Assembly (NCBI RefSeq): GCF_018860855.1
Contig: NZ_JAHKQE010000025.1
Span: forward strand, 1 to 64,000
DNA from: Amphritea atlantica
GTDB taxonomy: Bacteria > Pseudomonadota > Gammaproteobacteria > Pseudomonadales > Balneatricaceae
Direction of reading: 5' to 3'
Length of the DNA: 64,000 nt
The stretch's first letter is position 1; each line of letters begins with the position of its first letter. The notes below the pieces were generated by a model, which was given only the letters and a program-made list of their open reading frames with translations, was not told the origin of the DNA and did no database searches. The position numbers and the translations under genes were made by a program. Below, piece by piece: positions 1 to 9,361 of the stretch.

Positions 1-1
1 C

Positions 2-457
2 ATGGAGTTCTGTACAGAAGAGGAATATAAGTTATTTCTCAAACACACTCCGATGCTAGAACAGATGTTGGTTGAAAGTGGCGTATGGCTATTTAAATTT
101 TGGTTTTCAGTGAACCAACGGGAACAGTTTCGTCGTTTTGAAGAACGCCGAGAAGACCCTTTGAAGCAGTGGAAACTCAGCCCGATGGATATCGCCTCCG
201 TTGAGCGCTGGGCTGATTACACCAAAGCCAAAGAGGCAATGTATCACTATACCCATACGGAATACGCCCCTTGGACCACCATCATGTCTGATGATAAAAA
301 ACGGGCCCGCTTAAGCGTCATGAAGATTGTCCTTAACGCCCTACCCTATAAAGACAATAAAGATAAAAAAGACCTCAAACCCGACAGCAACATCGTCGCG
401 GATGCGATGGATCGCACGCCCCAGTTTAGTCATAAACATATCCCAGAGATTGATTAA
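2..457 (+). CDS. ppk2: Polyphosphate kinase 2 family protein, C-terminal part (5' end cut by window)
   Basis: PPK2 enzymes transfer phosphate between polyphosphate and nucleotides in the cytoplasm. The visible part matches the C-terminal third of the family: a KQWKLSP stretch (residues 55-61 of the visible frame) and the DDKKRARL helix (about 97-104) are hallmark PPK2 segments. The frame is open to the window edge and the first Met sits inside the conserved fold, so the real start and the Walker motifs lie upstream. The tail is lysine- and aspartate-rich. A 9-bp hairpin follows the stop. The family call is firm; the substrate subclass (GDP or ADP/AMP) cannot be told from this fragment. Confidence 0.85.
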   Translation: MEFCTEEEYKLFLKHTPMLEQMLVESGVWLFKFWFSVNQREQFRRFEERREDPLKQWKLSPMDIASVERWADYTKAKEAMYHYTHTEYAPWTTIMSDDKKRARLSVMKIVLNALPYKDNKDKKDLKPDSNIVADAMDRTPQFSHKHIPEID

Positions 458-483
458 AAAACCATCAAACCTGAGCTAAACCC

Positions 484-515
484 AGCCGACCCATAAAATA
501 ATCACAGGGTCGGCT
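484..515 (+). terminator. Hairpin after ppk2, possible terminator
   Basis: A perfect 9-bp inverted repeat (AGCCGACCC at 484-492, GGGTCGGCT at 507-515) starts 26 bases after the ppk2 stop. It lacks a following T-run, so it may stabilise the 3' end or act with Rho rather than terminate alone. Confidence 0.45.
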
Positions 516-625
516 GACGCCCCGAGACAAGATAAATCGCCAAAAGTTCAACCAAATGACCCGAATTCACCAATACCTGATTGATTTTCATTTGACCAGA
601 GCGCAACTGCAACATAGAGTAGCGC

Positions 626-850
626 CTCGTTCTACTGGTGCCCAATGCTGATTCTACAGCTAGGGTTAATCGGGAAGTTTGGTGCGCTCCTCAATAGAGC
701 AAGTCCAGCGCTGCCCCCGCAACGGTAAGTAACTGCAAAACTGATATAGCCACTGTAATGGGAAGGTGTCAGTTGTTGTTCGATGATCGGCTCATCACCG
801 ATCAGGTTACAAGCCCGGAGACCGGCCAGTAGTCAGTCCACTATTTAAGT
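626..850 (+). promoter_or_regulatory. Cobalamin (adenosylcobalamin) riboswitch upstream of btuB
   Basis: The region carries the conserved landmarks of the cobalamin riboswitch in order: a GGTGCC element near 638-643, the CTGCCCCCGCAACGGTAA core at about 711-728, and the B12 box AGCCCGGAGACCGGCC at about 812-827. The downstream gene is a btuB-type receptor with the start codon at 881 and a purine-rich RBS (AGGAA) just before it. By the known mechanism, ligand binding should lower btuB expression. No U-tract terminator lies between the B12 box and the ATG, so translational control is more likely than attenuation; that last point is inference. Confidence 0.93.
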
Positions 851-880
851 GCACGGTGGGTGCGCTAAACAGGAAATACA

Positions 881-2725
881 ATGAACAGACTCCCCCTTTA
901 TCAGGCCGTACTGCTGGGTACTTCACTGATTTCTGCTGCCACTGTAGCACAGGAAAACAACTCCTCAGATCCCCAGACACTGGAAACTATTGTGGTGTCT
1001 GCCAACCGGGTTGAGCAACCGATCACAGAAACCATTGCTTCTGTATCAGTCATTACCGAGGAAGATCTTCGCCGCTCACAGGTAACCTCAGTCAAAGCAG
1101 CCATCAACCTTCTGCCCGGCGTTAACTTCACCAGTAGTGGCGGCCGTGGACAGGCAGCATCTCTGTTTACCCGAGGCACAGAGTCCGATCATACGTTGAT
1201 CCTTCTAAACGGTCTTCGCATCGGTAATCCATCAACCACAGGCACTCAGCTAGAACTCATTCCAATCGATCAGATCGATAGAATTGAGTTTGTTCGAGGA
1301 CCACGCTCTGCGCTTTATGGTTCTGATGCCATTGGCGGTATCATCCAGATCTTTACCAAACAAGCTGCCGGCGAAACCAGCGGATCTGTTGCCGTCACCG
1401 TTGGCGGTCAGGGGACTCAAAAGATAGACGCAAACATCGCGAAACAATACAGTGATACGGGTAATATATTGGTATCACTATCCAGCGATCGCGATGATGG
1501 TTTTGATGTTCTAGATGACACCGAGACAGATAACGATGGTTATCGTAACCTATCCGCCAATATCACATTAAATCAGCAATTAAATGATCAATTTGACCTG
1601 ACTCTGCAAGCCTTTAAGTGGCAAGGCAACACAGAGTTCGACACGTCTTATGGCGGCAATGAATCCGATTTTGAAAACGAACTCTACTCAGGAAAAATTA
1701 GTTACGCGGAGGAGAGCTTTGAAAGTTCTCTCACAACGGCATTCCTGAGAAATGACAGTCTTACTTATGGTAACGGTATCAGTCGTCAAGATGGCACACG
1801 CTATGTAACCGAGCGTGTTCAGCTAAACTGGCTGAATAGCTTCTTTATTGATAACAACACCATCACCGCCGGTATCGATTACCTTGATGATGACCTTAGC
1901 GACAGCACAGTCGATTACAGCGTCACCAGTCGTGAAACGAAAGCCGCTTTCGTCGGTTTATTACATCAAGGCGAGCGCTATCAAGCTGAGGCCAGCGGTC
2001 GTTATACCGACGATGATCAATTTGGCGATAACTCAACCTATAGCCTCGGTTATGCTTACCAGTTTGAACCGATGAAAGTAGCGCTAAGCTATGGCACAGG
2101 CTATAAAGCCCCGACCTTTGATGACCTATACGCCCCATTTGTAAGTTATGGCCCTTGGGGAACTTATCAGGGAAATGCTGATTTACAACCTGAAGAGTCT
2201 GAAACGACTGAACTAACCTTTTCAAATAACGGCCCTACTATCTGGGAAATCAGTTTCTATAAAACCAATATTACTAACCTGATCACCTATAGCACAGACC
2301 CTGTTACTTACGACTCTACGATGATGAATGTCGATAAAGCTAAGATCGAAGGCGCCGATGCAAGCTATCAGATTAGCTACGGCAACTGGAATCACATACT
2401 GTCATATCAGTACGTAGATGCGAGAAATAGAAAGACAGGCGATAGACTACTTAATCGGCCACAAGATACGGTCAAGTGGCAAATTAATTATGCGGCTAAT
2501 CAATGGGCTGCTGGCAGCGCTATCATCTGGGAAGGTAAACGGGATGTATATAATGGCACCCTACCTGGTTTTGCCGTTGCTGATCTATTCACAACCTATC
2601 AAATCACCCCCGAATGGCAGTTAGGCGCTCGAGTTGAAAACCTATTTGACAAGGTATATCAAACTAATCCTGGGTATTATACTCAAGATCGCTTAGTAAC
2701 CGCGTCAGCCCGTTACAGTTTCTAA
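881..2725 (+). CDS. btuB: TonB-dependent vitamin B12 outer-membrane receptor
   Basis: BtuB takes cobalamin across the outer membrane using TonB energy. The 614-residue protein has a signal peptide (about 1-23), a TonB-box-like ETIVVSANR segment near residues 35-43, a plug domain with the typical LxxPGV and RGPxSALYGSDAIGGII motifs, and a beta-barrel ending in an aromatic residue (RYSF), as outer-membrane barrels do. Its length equals that of E. coli BtuB. The cobalamin riboswitch directly upstream and the adenosyltransferase and BtuF-like genes downstream support cobalamin as the substrate. The ATG at 881 has an AGGAA RBS. Confidence 0.93.
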   Translation: MNRLPLYQAVLLGTSLISAATVAQENNSSDPQTLETIVVSANRVEQPITETIASVSVITEEDLRRSQVTSVKAAINLLPGVNFTSSGGRGQAASLFTRGTESDHTLILLNGLRIGNPSTTGTQLELIPIDQIDRIEFVRGPRSALYGSDAIGGIIQIFTKQAAGETSGSVAVTVGGQGTQKIDANIAKQYSDTGNILVSLSSDRDDGFDVLDDTETDNDGYRNLSANITLNQQLNDQFDLTLQAFKWQGNTEFDTSYGGNESDFENELYSGKISYAEESFESSLTTAFLRNDSLTYGNGISRQDGTRYVTERVQLNWLNSFFIDNNTITAGIDYLDDDLSDSTVDYSVTSRETKAAFVGLLHQGERYQAEASGRYTDDDQFGDNSTYSLGYAYQFEPMKVALSYGTGYKAPTFDDLYAPFVSYGPWGTYQGNADLQPEESETTELTFSNNGPTIWEISFYKTNITNLITYSTDPVTYDSTMMNVDKAKIEGADASYQISYGNWNHILSYQYVDARNRKTGDRLLNRPQDTVKWQINYAANQWAAGSAIIWEGKRDVYNGTLPGFAVADLFTTYQITPEWQLGARVENLFDKVYQTNPGYYTQDRLVTASARYSF

Positions 2726-2753
2726 TAACTGAACATTTATCGCTGAACACAAG

Positions 2754-2781
2754 AGGCCGGGCTATTAAACCCGGCCTTTTT
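2754..2781 (+). terminator. Intrinsic terminator between btuB and the adenosyltransferase gene
   Basis: An 8-bp perfect stem (AGGCCGGG 2754-2761, CCCGGCCT 2770-2777) is followed by a short T-run. It ends only 13 bases before the ATG of the next gene, so there is no room for a promoter between them. Confidence 0.85.
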
Positions 2782-2794
2782 ATTGGGAGTTAAC

Positions 2795-3358
2795 ATGGCA
2801 AACCGTCTGACTAAAATCTACACACGTACCGGTGACAAGGGCACTACGTCACTGGCCAATGGCCATAAAGTGGATAAGTGCCACCCTCGCATCGAAACCC
2901 TCGGCGATACCGACGAGCTAAACTGTCTATTGGGCGTATTGATTACCGAACTACCCGCTCAGGAACCGTTAAGGAAACGTTTGTTACAGTGCCAAAATGA
3001 TCTGTTTGACCTCGGTGGCGAGCTAGCCGTTGCCGATCCGGATTACACCGTGATCAATGATGCGGTGATCACCGAGATGGAACAACAGATCGATGCGATG
3101 AACAGCACTCTGCCACCGCTAAAGGAGTTTATCCTCCCCGGCGGCAACCGCGCAGCCGCACTGTGTCATCAAGCACGTAGCGTATGCCGACGGGCCGAAA
3201 GACGTATGGTGGAACTGGCACAGCAGGAAACGGTCAATCAGATAAGCGCGAAATATCTGAACCGGCTTTCTGACTTGCTATTCGTCGCCGCTCGTCTACT
3301 AGCCCGCCAGCATGGCGGAGAAGAGGTTTTATGGCAGCCACGCAAACCCGTGAAATAA
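2795..3358 (+). CDS. Cob(I)yrinic acid a,c-diamide/cob(I)alamin adenosyltransferase, PduO type
   Basis: The enzyme converts reduced cobalamin plus ATP to adenosylcobalamin in the cytoplasm. The 187-residue protein has the PduO N-terminal ATP-binding signature TRTGDKG at residues 10-16 and the conserved C-terminal helix around NRLSDLLFVAARLLAR. The reading frame extends upstream to a TTG at 2783, but a GGGAG RBS at 2785-2789 places the start at the ATG at 2795. It sits after btuB in a B12 uptake locus, which fits remodelling of imported corrinoid. The btuB terminator lies just ahead, so expression probably relies on read-through. Confidence 0.9.
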   Translation: MANRLTKIYTRTGDKGTTSLANGHKVDKCHPRIETLGDTDELNCLLGVLITELPAQEPLRKRLLQCQNDLFDLGGELAVADPDYTVINDAVITEMEQQIDAMNSTLPPLKEFILPGGNRAAALCHQARSVCRRAERRMVELAQQETVNQISAKYLNRLSDLLFVAARLLARQHGGEEVLWQPRKPVK

Positions 3359-3427
3359 CAGCCGTAGACGCTTATCTGTTATAGACTAAACCTAAATGAA
3401 ACCTGACAACTGTTGAGAGAGACCTAT

Positions 3428-3700
3428 ATGTTGCGTTCAATCGCCCCACTGACCCTTGCCCTTTCAGCCATAATGTTAGCCCCGCTGGCACAAGCGGACT
3501 GCGCCGATGATCAAGCTTGGTGTGAAACAAAGTGCGAAGTTAAACATATGACCGATGATGCCGCTATTGCCGGCTGTAAATCTAAGTGTGTCGCCGAACG
3601 AGCAGCTTGCAGCACTCAAGCCGGTGCAGAAACTGCGTGGGATGCCACCAAAGAAGCGGCCAAAGACACTAAATCGTTCTTTAAAGGGTTAACCGAGTAA
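3428..3700 (+). CDS. Small secreted cysteine-rich protein with mirror-symmetric cysteine spacing, unknown function
   Basis: I do not recognise this 90-residue protein. Residues 1-23 form a clear signal peptide ending in AQA, so the product is probably periplasmic. The mature part has six cysteines spaced C-x6-C-x3-C-x13-C-x3-C-x6-C, a mirror-symmetric pattern expected of two antiparallel helices joined by three disulfides. A C-terminal Lys/Asp/Ala-rich helix follows. A GAGAGAG RBS precedes the ATG at 3428; a TTG at 3413 overlaps that RBS and is unlikely to be used. It lies in the B12 locus between the adenosyltransferase gene and the convergent btuF-like gene, but a B12 link is only positional. 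Confidence 0.75.
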   Translation: MLRSIAPLTLALSAIMLAPLAQADCADDQAWCETKCEVKHMTDDAAIAGCKSKCVAERAACSTQAGAETAWDATKEAAKDTKSFFKGLTE

Positions 3701-3815
3701 ACCGCCAACCTAAAACGACGAAGCTCTATGACAGTGCTGTATTAATAAGCGCTACCAATAAGCCTGACTAAAGAGCGCGATGTAAGGAATCTATTCAACA
3801 ACCGTTGGCAATTGG

Positions 3816-4706
3816 CTATGGCTGATCAACGATCATCCGTGCTTGTTGAATGGCATCACACATCTGTTGGGTACCGTCCAATAAACGCATCGTTGGCCGG
3901 TATAACAGATCCTCATTCAAGCGATAAAACTGCTGGTAACGACTCGCCGCTAATTCAGGCCAAGCTAACCATTGCTGCTCCCAGCCGTCGGGTACATTTT
4001 CACCGGTTAAGATGACCTGTGGATCGGTTTGCAGGACCGATTCAATGCCCAGATGGGGAACCGCTTCTCGATGATCGGCAAACAGGTTTTCACCGCCACA
4101 CAGATCGATAGCCTGACTGATCATCTGGCTCTTATTCAGCGTCATCAGTGGCTGATGCCAGAGTTGATAGAAAACCCGTATCTTTGTCCGCGAGGCATAG
4201 CTGTGCTGCAATTGTTGTAAGCGCCGTTCAAACTCGGTAGCCAGCGGTTCCGCCTCTGGTCGTTGTAGCAATCGCCCAAGCGCTCGCAGGTTATGGGCAA
4301 TATCACTAAACACTTTAGGATCTGAGTAATACACCGGAATACCTAGCCGCTCTAACCGCCGCAGCGGCAAAAACGGATTCCCTCCCGCCCAAGCCACCAC
4401 CAGATCCGGCTGCAAAGCAATGATCGCTTCTAAATTAAACCCTTGCGCATCCCCCACGATGGGGATGTCCAACGCCTGAGCCGGATAGTCACTGTGACTC
4501 ACAACCCCAACAACATTATCACCTGCGCCTATGGCAAATAAGTTTTCGGTGATATGCGGAGCTAACGCGATAACTCGTTTAGCCGGTTGAGCAATATCAA
4601 TCACCCGACCATGATTATCTGTCACACTAATGCCCGCTTGCGCTATCAAAGTGAATAAACACTGGCTGCATACAAATAAGATAAAAACGGGTAACTTTAG
4701 CCGCAT
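3816..4706 (-). CDS. btuF: Periplasmic cobalamin-binding protein, BtuF-like
   Basis: The 296-residue protein has a signal peptide (about 1-24, ending in AQA) and the two-lobed helical-backbone metal-receptor fold: the N-terminal VTDNHGRVIDIAQPAKRVIALAP strand region, the LQPDLVVAWAGGNP segment typical of BtuF, and a second lobe from about residue 165. BtuF delivers B12 to the BtuCD ABC transporter in the periplasm; btuC and btuD are not in this window. It converges on the btuB-adenosyltransferase transcript. A related haem or siderophore binder is possible, but the locus favours cobalamin. Confidence 0.8.
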   Translation of the reverse strand: MRLKLPVFILFVCSQCLFTLIAQAGISVTDNHGRVIDIAQPAKRVIALAPHITENLFAIGAGDNVVGVVSHSDYPAQALDIPIVGDAQGFNLEAIIALQPDLVVAWAGGNPFLPLRRLERLGIPVYYSDPKVFSDIAHNLRALGRLLQRPEAEPLATEFERRLQQLQHSYASRTKIRVFYQLWHQPLMTLNKSQMISQAIDLCGGENLFADHREAVPHLGIESVLQTDPQVILTGENVPDGWEQQWLAWPELAASRYQQFYRLNEDLLYRPTMRLLDGTQQMCDAIQQARMIVDQP

Positions 4707-4847
4707 AGCGAATCGCCGGAAGTAGAGTGAGTCAAACAGGACCTCGATTCTACCTTAGCCGACGGTGAAAAATATCATCGCAGCCATTGAAATTTAACAA
4801 TATTTTATGATTCTGTTCTTTGAACAGCTCGTCAGGGTGTAAATTTT

Positions 4848-6035
4848 ATGCAAATTCAAGAACCACGTCAGGGTAACGGGTTGGCGCTGTTCAACCTAGG
4901 CTTTCGCCCCTTCTTTTTATTCGCAGCACTCTCCAGCATGCTGCTAATGATCCACTGGCTGATGCTATTGGGAAAAGGTCAAACGACCTACGGCTACTAT
5001 CTGCTCAGTCAGATATGGCATGGGCACGAAATGCTCTTTGGTTATGCCGTGGCCGTGATCGCCGGCTTTTTATTAACCGCCGTTCGCAACTGGACCTCAA
5101 TACAAACACCTTTCGGCGCGAAACTCGCGGGGTTATTTTTGCTCTGGCTCGCCGGCCGCTTACTGCCCATCATATCGGAATTTGTCACACCGCTACCGGA
5201 TCTGTTGATCGCACTGACCGATCTGTTGTTTTTACCCATGGTCGCATTATCGATTGGCATCCCCATTATCCGCTCAGGTAATTATCGCAACCTTGTCTTT
5301 ACCGTGATTCTGTTGGCCATGACCATTGCTAACCTGTTGATCCATCTGCAATTACTCGGCATCACCGAAACGACCCTAGCGAGTGGCTTACAATTAGAAC
5401 TTGGCCTGATCATCATGGTTATCGTGGTACTAGGTGGACGGGTTATTCCTTTCTTTACCGAGCGCGCCCTCGCATTTGAAGCGAAACGCTATGCTTGGCT
5501 TGAGCATGCGGTTATCCCCTTAGCCGCGGCTTGGCTACTGGCCGATGCCTTTCAACTTATCCTGGTTACATCTATTTTAGCGGCCCTTAACGCAGCCCTA
5601 CATCTAGTACGACTGATTGGTTGGTTCAAGTTACGCATGATACGTAACCCATTGATCTGGGTTCTGCACCTAGCTTATCTGTTTATACCCTTAGGATTTG
5701 CATTAGATGCGCTCACGGGATTCATCTCACTATCCCCTTATCTAGCAATCCACGCATTTGCCGCCGGTGCCATCGGCTCGATGACGATTGGCATGATGGC
5801 CCGCGTGTCACTCGGACATACTGCCCGGCCACTAAAGCTGGCGAAGATAACGGTCGTCGCTTTTATCTTGATGATTATCGCCGGTGTTATGCGGGTCTTT
5901 ATGCCCATGATTCCAGAGTTGCATATGATGGGTGTGCATATCTCTGGCGGTCTGTGGGTGCTATCTTGGCTGCTCTTCCTGATTCCTTATACCTCGATAC
6001 TATTGAAACCAAGGCTCGATGGTCAGTTTGGCTAA
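4848..6035 (+). CDS. nnrS: NnrS family haem/copper membrane protein
   Basis: NnrS proteins are polytopic inner-membrane haem- and copper-containing proteins linked to nitric oxide stress and denitrification. The 395-residue sequence is almost wholly hydrophobic, with about twelve predicted membrane spans, and shows the family N-terminus (LGFRPFF at about 17-23) and the conserved HGHEMLFGY-like segment (WHGHEMLFGYA at about 58-68). Another conserved His-rich segment (AIHAFAAGAIGSMTIGMMARV) lies near residues 304-324. No denitrification genes are adjacent and I found no convincing FNR/NsrR site upstream. The ATG at 4848 has a weak RBS. Confidence 0.88.
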   Translation: MQIQEPRQGNGLALFNLGFRPFFLFAALSSMLLMIHWLMLLGKGQTTYGYYLLSQIWHGHEMLFGYAVAVIAGFLLTAVRNWTSIQTPFGAKLAGLFLLWLAGRLLPIISEFVTPLPDLLIALTDLLFLPMVALSIGIPIIRSGNYRNLVFTVILLAMTIANLLIHLQLLGITETTLASGLQLELGLIIMVIVVLGGRVIPFFTERALAFEAKRYAWLEHAVIPLAAAWLLADAFQLILVTSILAALNAALHLVRLIGWFKLRMIRNPLIWVLHLAYLFIPLGFALDALTGFISLSPYLAIHAFAAGAIGSMTIGMMARVSLGHTARPLKLAKITVVAFILMIIAGVMRVFMPMIPELHMMGVHISGGLWVLSWLLFLIPYTSILLKPRLDGQFG

Positions 6036-6088
6036 ACACCATATAACCAGCCTCATAATCAGCATTCAACGAAAAAACTAACTCCGCC

Positions 6089-6117
6089 GCCCGCTGCACG
6101 TTTATGTGCCAGCGGGC
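6089..6117 (+). terminator. Hairpin after nnrS, possible terminator
   Basis: GCCCGCTGCAC and GTGCCAGCGGGC pair across a 6-base loop with one bulge, 54 bases after the nnrS stop. No T-run follows, so this is a weak terminator call. Confidence 0.4.
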
Positions 6118-6310
6118 TCAAAGATGGTGCAAGATCACTTACAACATCGTATCTTCGATGACTTATCACGACGGCATACTCTTCAATAGCGCCAGAACCA
6201 CTCAGTCACAGTATAAAACCACGGTAATAGATAAGAATTATTCCTAATATGAATTTTATATTCATATGGAACAAGAATTGCTTGTAGATAGTGCTTATTA
6301 GGTACTCCTG

Positions 6311-8167
6311 ATGGAATTAGCAATGACACTATTGAATAAACTCTTTGGCACATCAAACAGTACCGCTTCGGATCTCCATGCGCCTATTATCGATCCCCCA
6401 ACTCAGACTATCGATGTTCCATACTTCTCTGACGATGAAAAACGCTTCTATCGTGCATTGCAGCTAATTAGCAGCCAAACAGCACAGCTCTCTCGTCAAG
6501 TTTTCAGAGCGTTAGAGGCTCAGGAAAACTTTCTTTCAGAGATTAATCAACGTGCCGCAAAATTAGATACCGAGTTAAACGTTGCTAACGACTATTTAAA
6601 CAGCTCTAACGCCACCGTTAGCTCACTGCAGCAGCAGATCGAAACAGAAGTACAGGAGGTAAACAGCTCGATTAACCAATCATTGGATGAGATCAGCCGC
6701 TCCCTTGCGGATAAATCCAGCAATGTGAGCGAGGTACTTAACGGTATTCTTAAAATAGGTAAAGGGGTTAATCTGTTAGCACTCAACGCGTCTATCGAGG
6801 CCGCCCGGGCGGGTGAACATGGCCGAGGATTTGCCGTTGTGGCCGATGAAGTCAGACGCCTCGCTAACGTCACCACAGAGCAAGCACATCAAGCCGCCAA
6901 GCAACTCGACTTCTCCCAAGTTAACGCTGAGCTAAGTAATATCAGCTTAGCCAATACCAAAAAACTCGATAATTTCGTCAGTGTTACTCAATCAGCCACA
7001 GAGCAATTAACCGAACTATTTAACTCCATCGCCACACAACTGAGCGCCGTCATGGAGAATACCGCCGTCATCTTTGAAACCCTCGAGATGAGCAATGGTT
7101 CAATGCAACGAATCAGCAACAAAAACCAGCTGATTAATCATGTTGTCGAAGAGATGTCTCAGGGGTTAGATAAAGTTGATATACATAGTGCAGATATCCA
7201 TTTAGCCTCCCAAGCAATCAATCACACACTGAATAAACTACATCTGGTCGCCGATGCTGGACACGATCAACTAGACGATGTACTGCGTCGTGGTAAATTG
7301 CGCGTTGCCATTGAACCTAACTTTGTCGGTTTGTCATTCCGCGAAAAACTGGGTGAGCCACTCAAGGGCCTCGATGTCGATTACGCGTTAGCATTTGCCC
7401 GCTATCTTGGCGTTGAGTGTGAATTTATCGAAGCCCCTTGGGATATGTGCACAGAATTGCTAACGTCAGGCAAGAAATTTGGCCAACCACCCGCCGATAT
7501 CGTCATCAGCGCATTACCGCCTTCGGCCGAATATGACAATGTTGCCTACTCCGATGCTTATACCTATCTGCCTTGGGTGCTAGCCCGCCGCAAAGGGGAC
7601 AAGAGAATCAATTCAATCCACGATCTACAGGATAAAGTTGTCGGCGTGATCAACGACCCTGCAGCCTTAATGATCTTAAAAGACCTTGGCATTCGCTGGA
7701 GTAGTAACGAGAAAAAGTCAGGTGGTAATATTACCCTCAATAACCTGATCGCATACTCCGACCAATCTCGCATTCACCACTGTCTGGCCGATGGCATCGT
7801 TGATGCCTTTGGGATTGATCTGCCAATTTATTACTGGGCGTGTAAAAATCCTGCCAGCCCTTGGTTCGATAAAATTGAGATCATACCCGGCAATTTAGCT
7901 CCTCGGCCTTTTTTCTACACCATGGTTGTTAATAGTAGCGCCTCAAGCTATCGCTTATTAGCCCAAGCCAACCGTTTCATCCATTGGTTTAAGCAGCAAA
8001 GCGAGCGCACAGCGATTGAACAGACATGGCAAGGCGCAGCCGTTGATGGCAGCGGTTCCTACCGTGACGAACCCGGCAATCTCTTAGGTGAGCCTGAGCT
8101 GGAAAAACGTTATGAAGCCCACTGCCACAAATTTAATCTGGAACCTAAACCGCTGAAGCAGCAATAA
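6311..8167 (+). CDS. Soluble methyl-accepting-type signalling protein fused to a C-terminal solute-binding (SBP_bac_3) domain
   Basis: The 618-residue protein has no signal peptide and no membrane span. Residues about 50-320 are helical and contain the MCP hairpin tip that binds CheW/CheA ([20 protein letters not shown] at 154-173, followed by [12 protein letters not shown]). Residues about 325-575 form a family-3 periplasmic-binding-protein fold ([19 protein letters not shown] at the start; [13 protein letters not shown] around 396-408), normally an extracytoplasmic amino acid sensor. Here it should lie in the cytoplasm, behind the signalling module. No CheR-docking pentapeptide is visible at the C-terminus. 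An in-frame ATG at 6323 is an alternative start. Confidence 0.85.
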   Translation: MELAMTLLNKLFGTSNSTASDLHAPIIDPPTQTIDVPYFSDDEKRFYRALQLISSQTAQLSRQVFRALEAQENFLSEINQRAAKLDTELNVANDYLNSSNATVSSLQQQIETEVQEVNSSINQSLDEISRSLADKSSNVSEVLNGILKIGKGVNLLALNASIEAARAGEHGRGFAVVADEVRRLANVTTEQAHQAAKQLDFSQVNAELSNISLANTKKLDNFVSVTQSATEQLTELFNSIATQLSAVMENTAVIFETLEMSNGSMQRISNKNQLINHVVEEMSQGLDKVDIHSADIHLASQAINHTLNKLHLVADAGHDQLDDVLRRGKLRVAIEPNFVGLSFREKLGEPLKGLDVDYALAFARYLGVECEFIEAPWDMCTELLTSGKKFGQPPADIVISALPPSAEYDNVAYSDAYTYLPWVLARRKGDKRINSIHDLQDKVVGVINDPAALMILKDLGIRWSSNEKKSGGNITLNNLIAYSDQSRIHHCLADGIVDAFGIDLPIYYWACKNPASPWFDKIEIIPGNLAPRPFFYTMVVNSSASSYRLLAQANRFIHWFKQQSERTAIEQTWQGAAVDGSGSYRDEPGNLLGEPELEKRYEAHCHKFNLEPKPLKQQ

Positions 8168-8270
8168 TATAGCGACCTTTTGAAGTAACGTCAGTATCCG
8201 ATAGGATCATAAGGCAACCGGAGAAGCACCCTGAAAAACAGCCAGTGTAAACAGGCAAGTAAAACGAAAA

Positions 8271-8293
8271 AGGAGACAGCAAGGTCTCCTTTG
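8271..8293 (+). terminator. Terminator-like hairpin between the MCP-like gene and acuI
   Basis: AGGAGAC (8271-8277) and GTCTCCT (8284-8290) form a 7-bp stem preceded by an A-run and followed by TTT, so it can act in both directions between two convergent genes. Confidence 0.6.
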
Positions 8294-8377
8294 GTTATGC
8301 CAAGTGCGGCATAGATATCGATTTTCCACCGAAAGGTCAGGTCGTCAAAAGGACCTAACCCAACTTAGATAGCGCTT

Positions 8378-9361
8378 TTATTTATTCGGATCAACTAAGG
8401 TACGTCCCTGAATTTTACCCGCAACAATATCCGCCGCTGCCTGAGGCACGTCAGACAAGCCGATCACATTGGCGATCTCACCCAGCGCATTATCCGGCAG
8501 ATCCGTGAGCAATCGGTTCCAAGCGGTTGTACGGATATCCACAGGGCACATCACCGAATCGACCCCCTGCAAACGCACATTCCGCAAAATAAAAGGCATC
8601 ACCGTGGTCGGCAGCTTATAGCCACCAGCCAAACCACAGGCGGCAACCGTACCGCGATAATCAGTTTCAGCCAGTACTCGGGCCAACATGGTGTCACCTA
8701 CCGTATCAATACCACCCGCCCAACGCTGTTTTTCTAGAGGGCGAGCAGGCTCTGCCATTTCCGTCCGTGACAGTAACTCGCTGGCACCTAAACCGCGCAG
8801 GTATTCATGGGTCGACTCACGCCCCGTAACTGCCGCAACGGTATAGCCCAACTGACTCAGAATAGCGACCGCAACACTACCCACACCACCCGCAGCACCC
8901 GTGACGACCACAGTTCCCCGATCCGGAGTAATACCGCTCTCTTCTAGTGCCATCACACAGAGCATCGCCGTCAGCCCTGCGGTACCGATCGACATCGCCT
9001 TAGCGGCATCCATCCCCTCAGGCATTTTAACCAACCATTCAGGCTTTATTCGAGCATACTGGCTATAACCGCCCCAATATCGCTCACCCACACTCCAGCC
9101 GGTCATAATCACCTGATCACCGGGCTGATAGTCAGGGCTACGAGATTCTTTAACCACGCCAGCAAGATCAATTCCCGGTACCATTGGGAACTTATGCACA
9201 ATTTTGCCCGTGCCCGTTACCGCCAAACCGTCTTTATAGTTAAGTGAGGAATAGCTAACCTCCACCAGCACCTCTTCATCCGGCAGATCACTCAATTCCA
9301 ATGTTTTGACCGATGAGAGCGTTTTCCCCTCTTCCTGTTCCAATACCAGAGCATTAAACAT
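8378..9361 (-). CDS. acuI: NADPH-dependent acrylyl-CoA reductase / quinone oxidoreductase, AcuI/YhdH family
   Basis: This medium-chain dehydrogenase family member (327 residues) has the family NYKD motif at residues 41-44 and the NADPH-binding GAAGGVGS loop at 155-162. Family members reduce the toxic acrylyl-CoA to propionyl-CoA, which in marine bacteria matters for DMSP and 3-hydroxypropionate metabolism. The frame can be extended to a GTG at 9373, but that GTG lies in the GAGGTG RBS, so the ATG at 9361 is the start. No DMSP lyase or demethylase is nearby, so the physiological substrate is inferred from the family only. Confidence 0.85.
   Translation of the reverse strand: MFNALVLEQEEGKTLSSVKTLELSDLPDEEVLVEVSYSSLNYKDGLAVTGTGKIVHKFPMVPGIDLAGVVKESRSPDYQPGDQVIMTGWSVGERYWGGYSQYARIKPEWLVKMPEGMDAAKAMSIGTAGLTAMLCVMALEESGITPDRGTVVVTGAAGGVGSVAVAILSQLGYTVAAVTGRESTHEYLRGLGASELLSRTEMAEPARPLEKQRWAGGIDTVGDTMLARVLAETDYRGTVAACGLAGGYKLPTTVMPFILRNVRLQGVDSVMCPVDIRTTAWNRLLTDLPDNALGEIANVIGLSDVPQAAADIVAGKIQGRTLVDPNK

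Noticed and set aside
4707-4847. Search for an FNR or NsrR box before nnrS
   Set aside because: No sequence there matches either consensus well enough to report.
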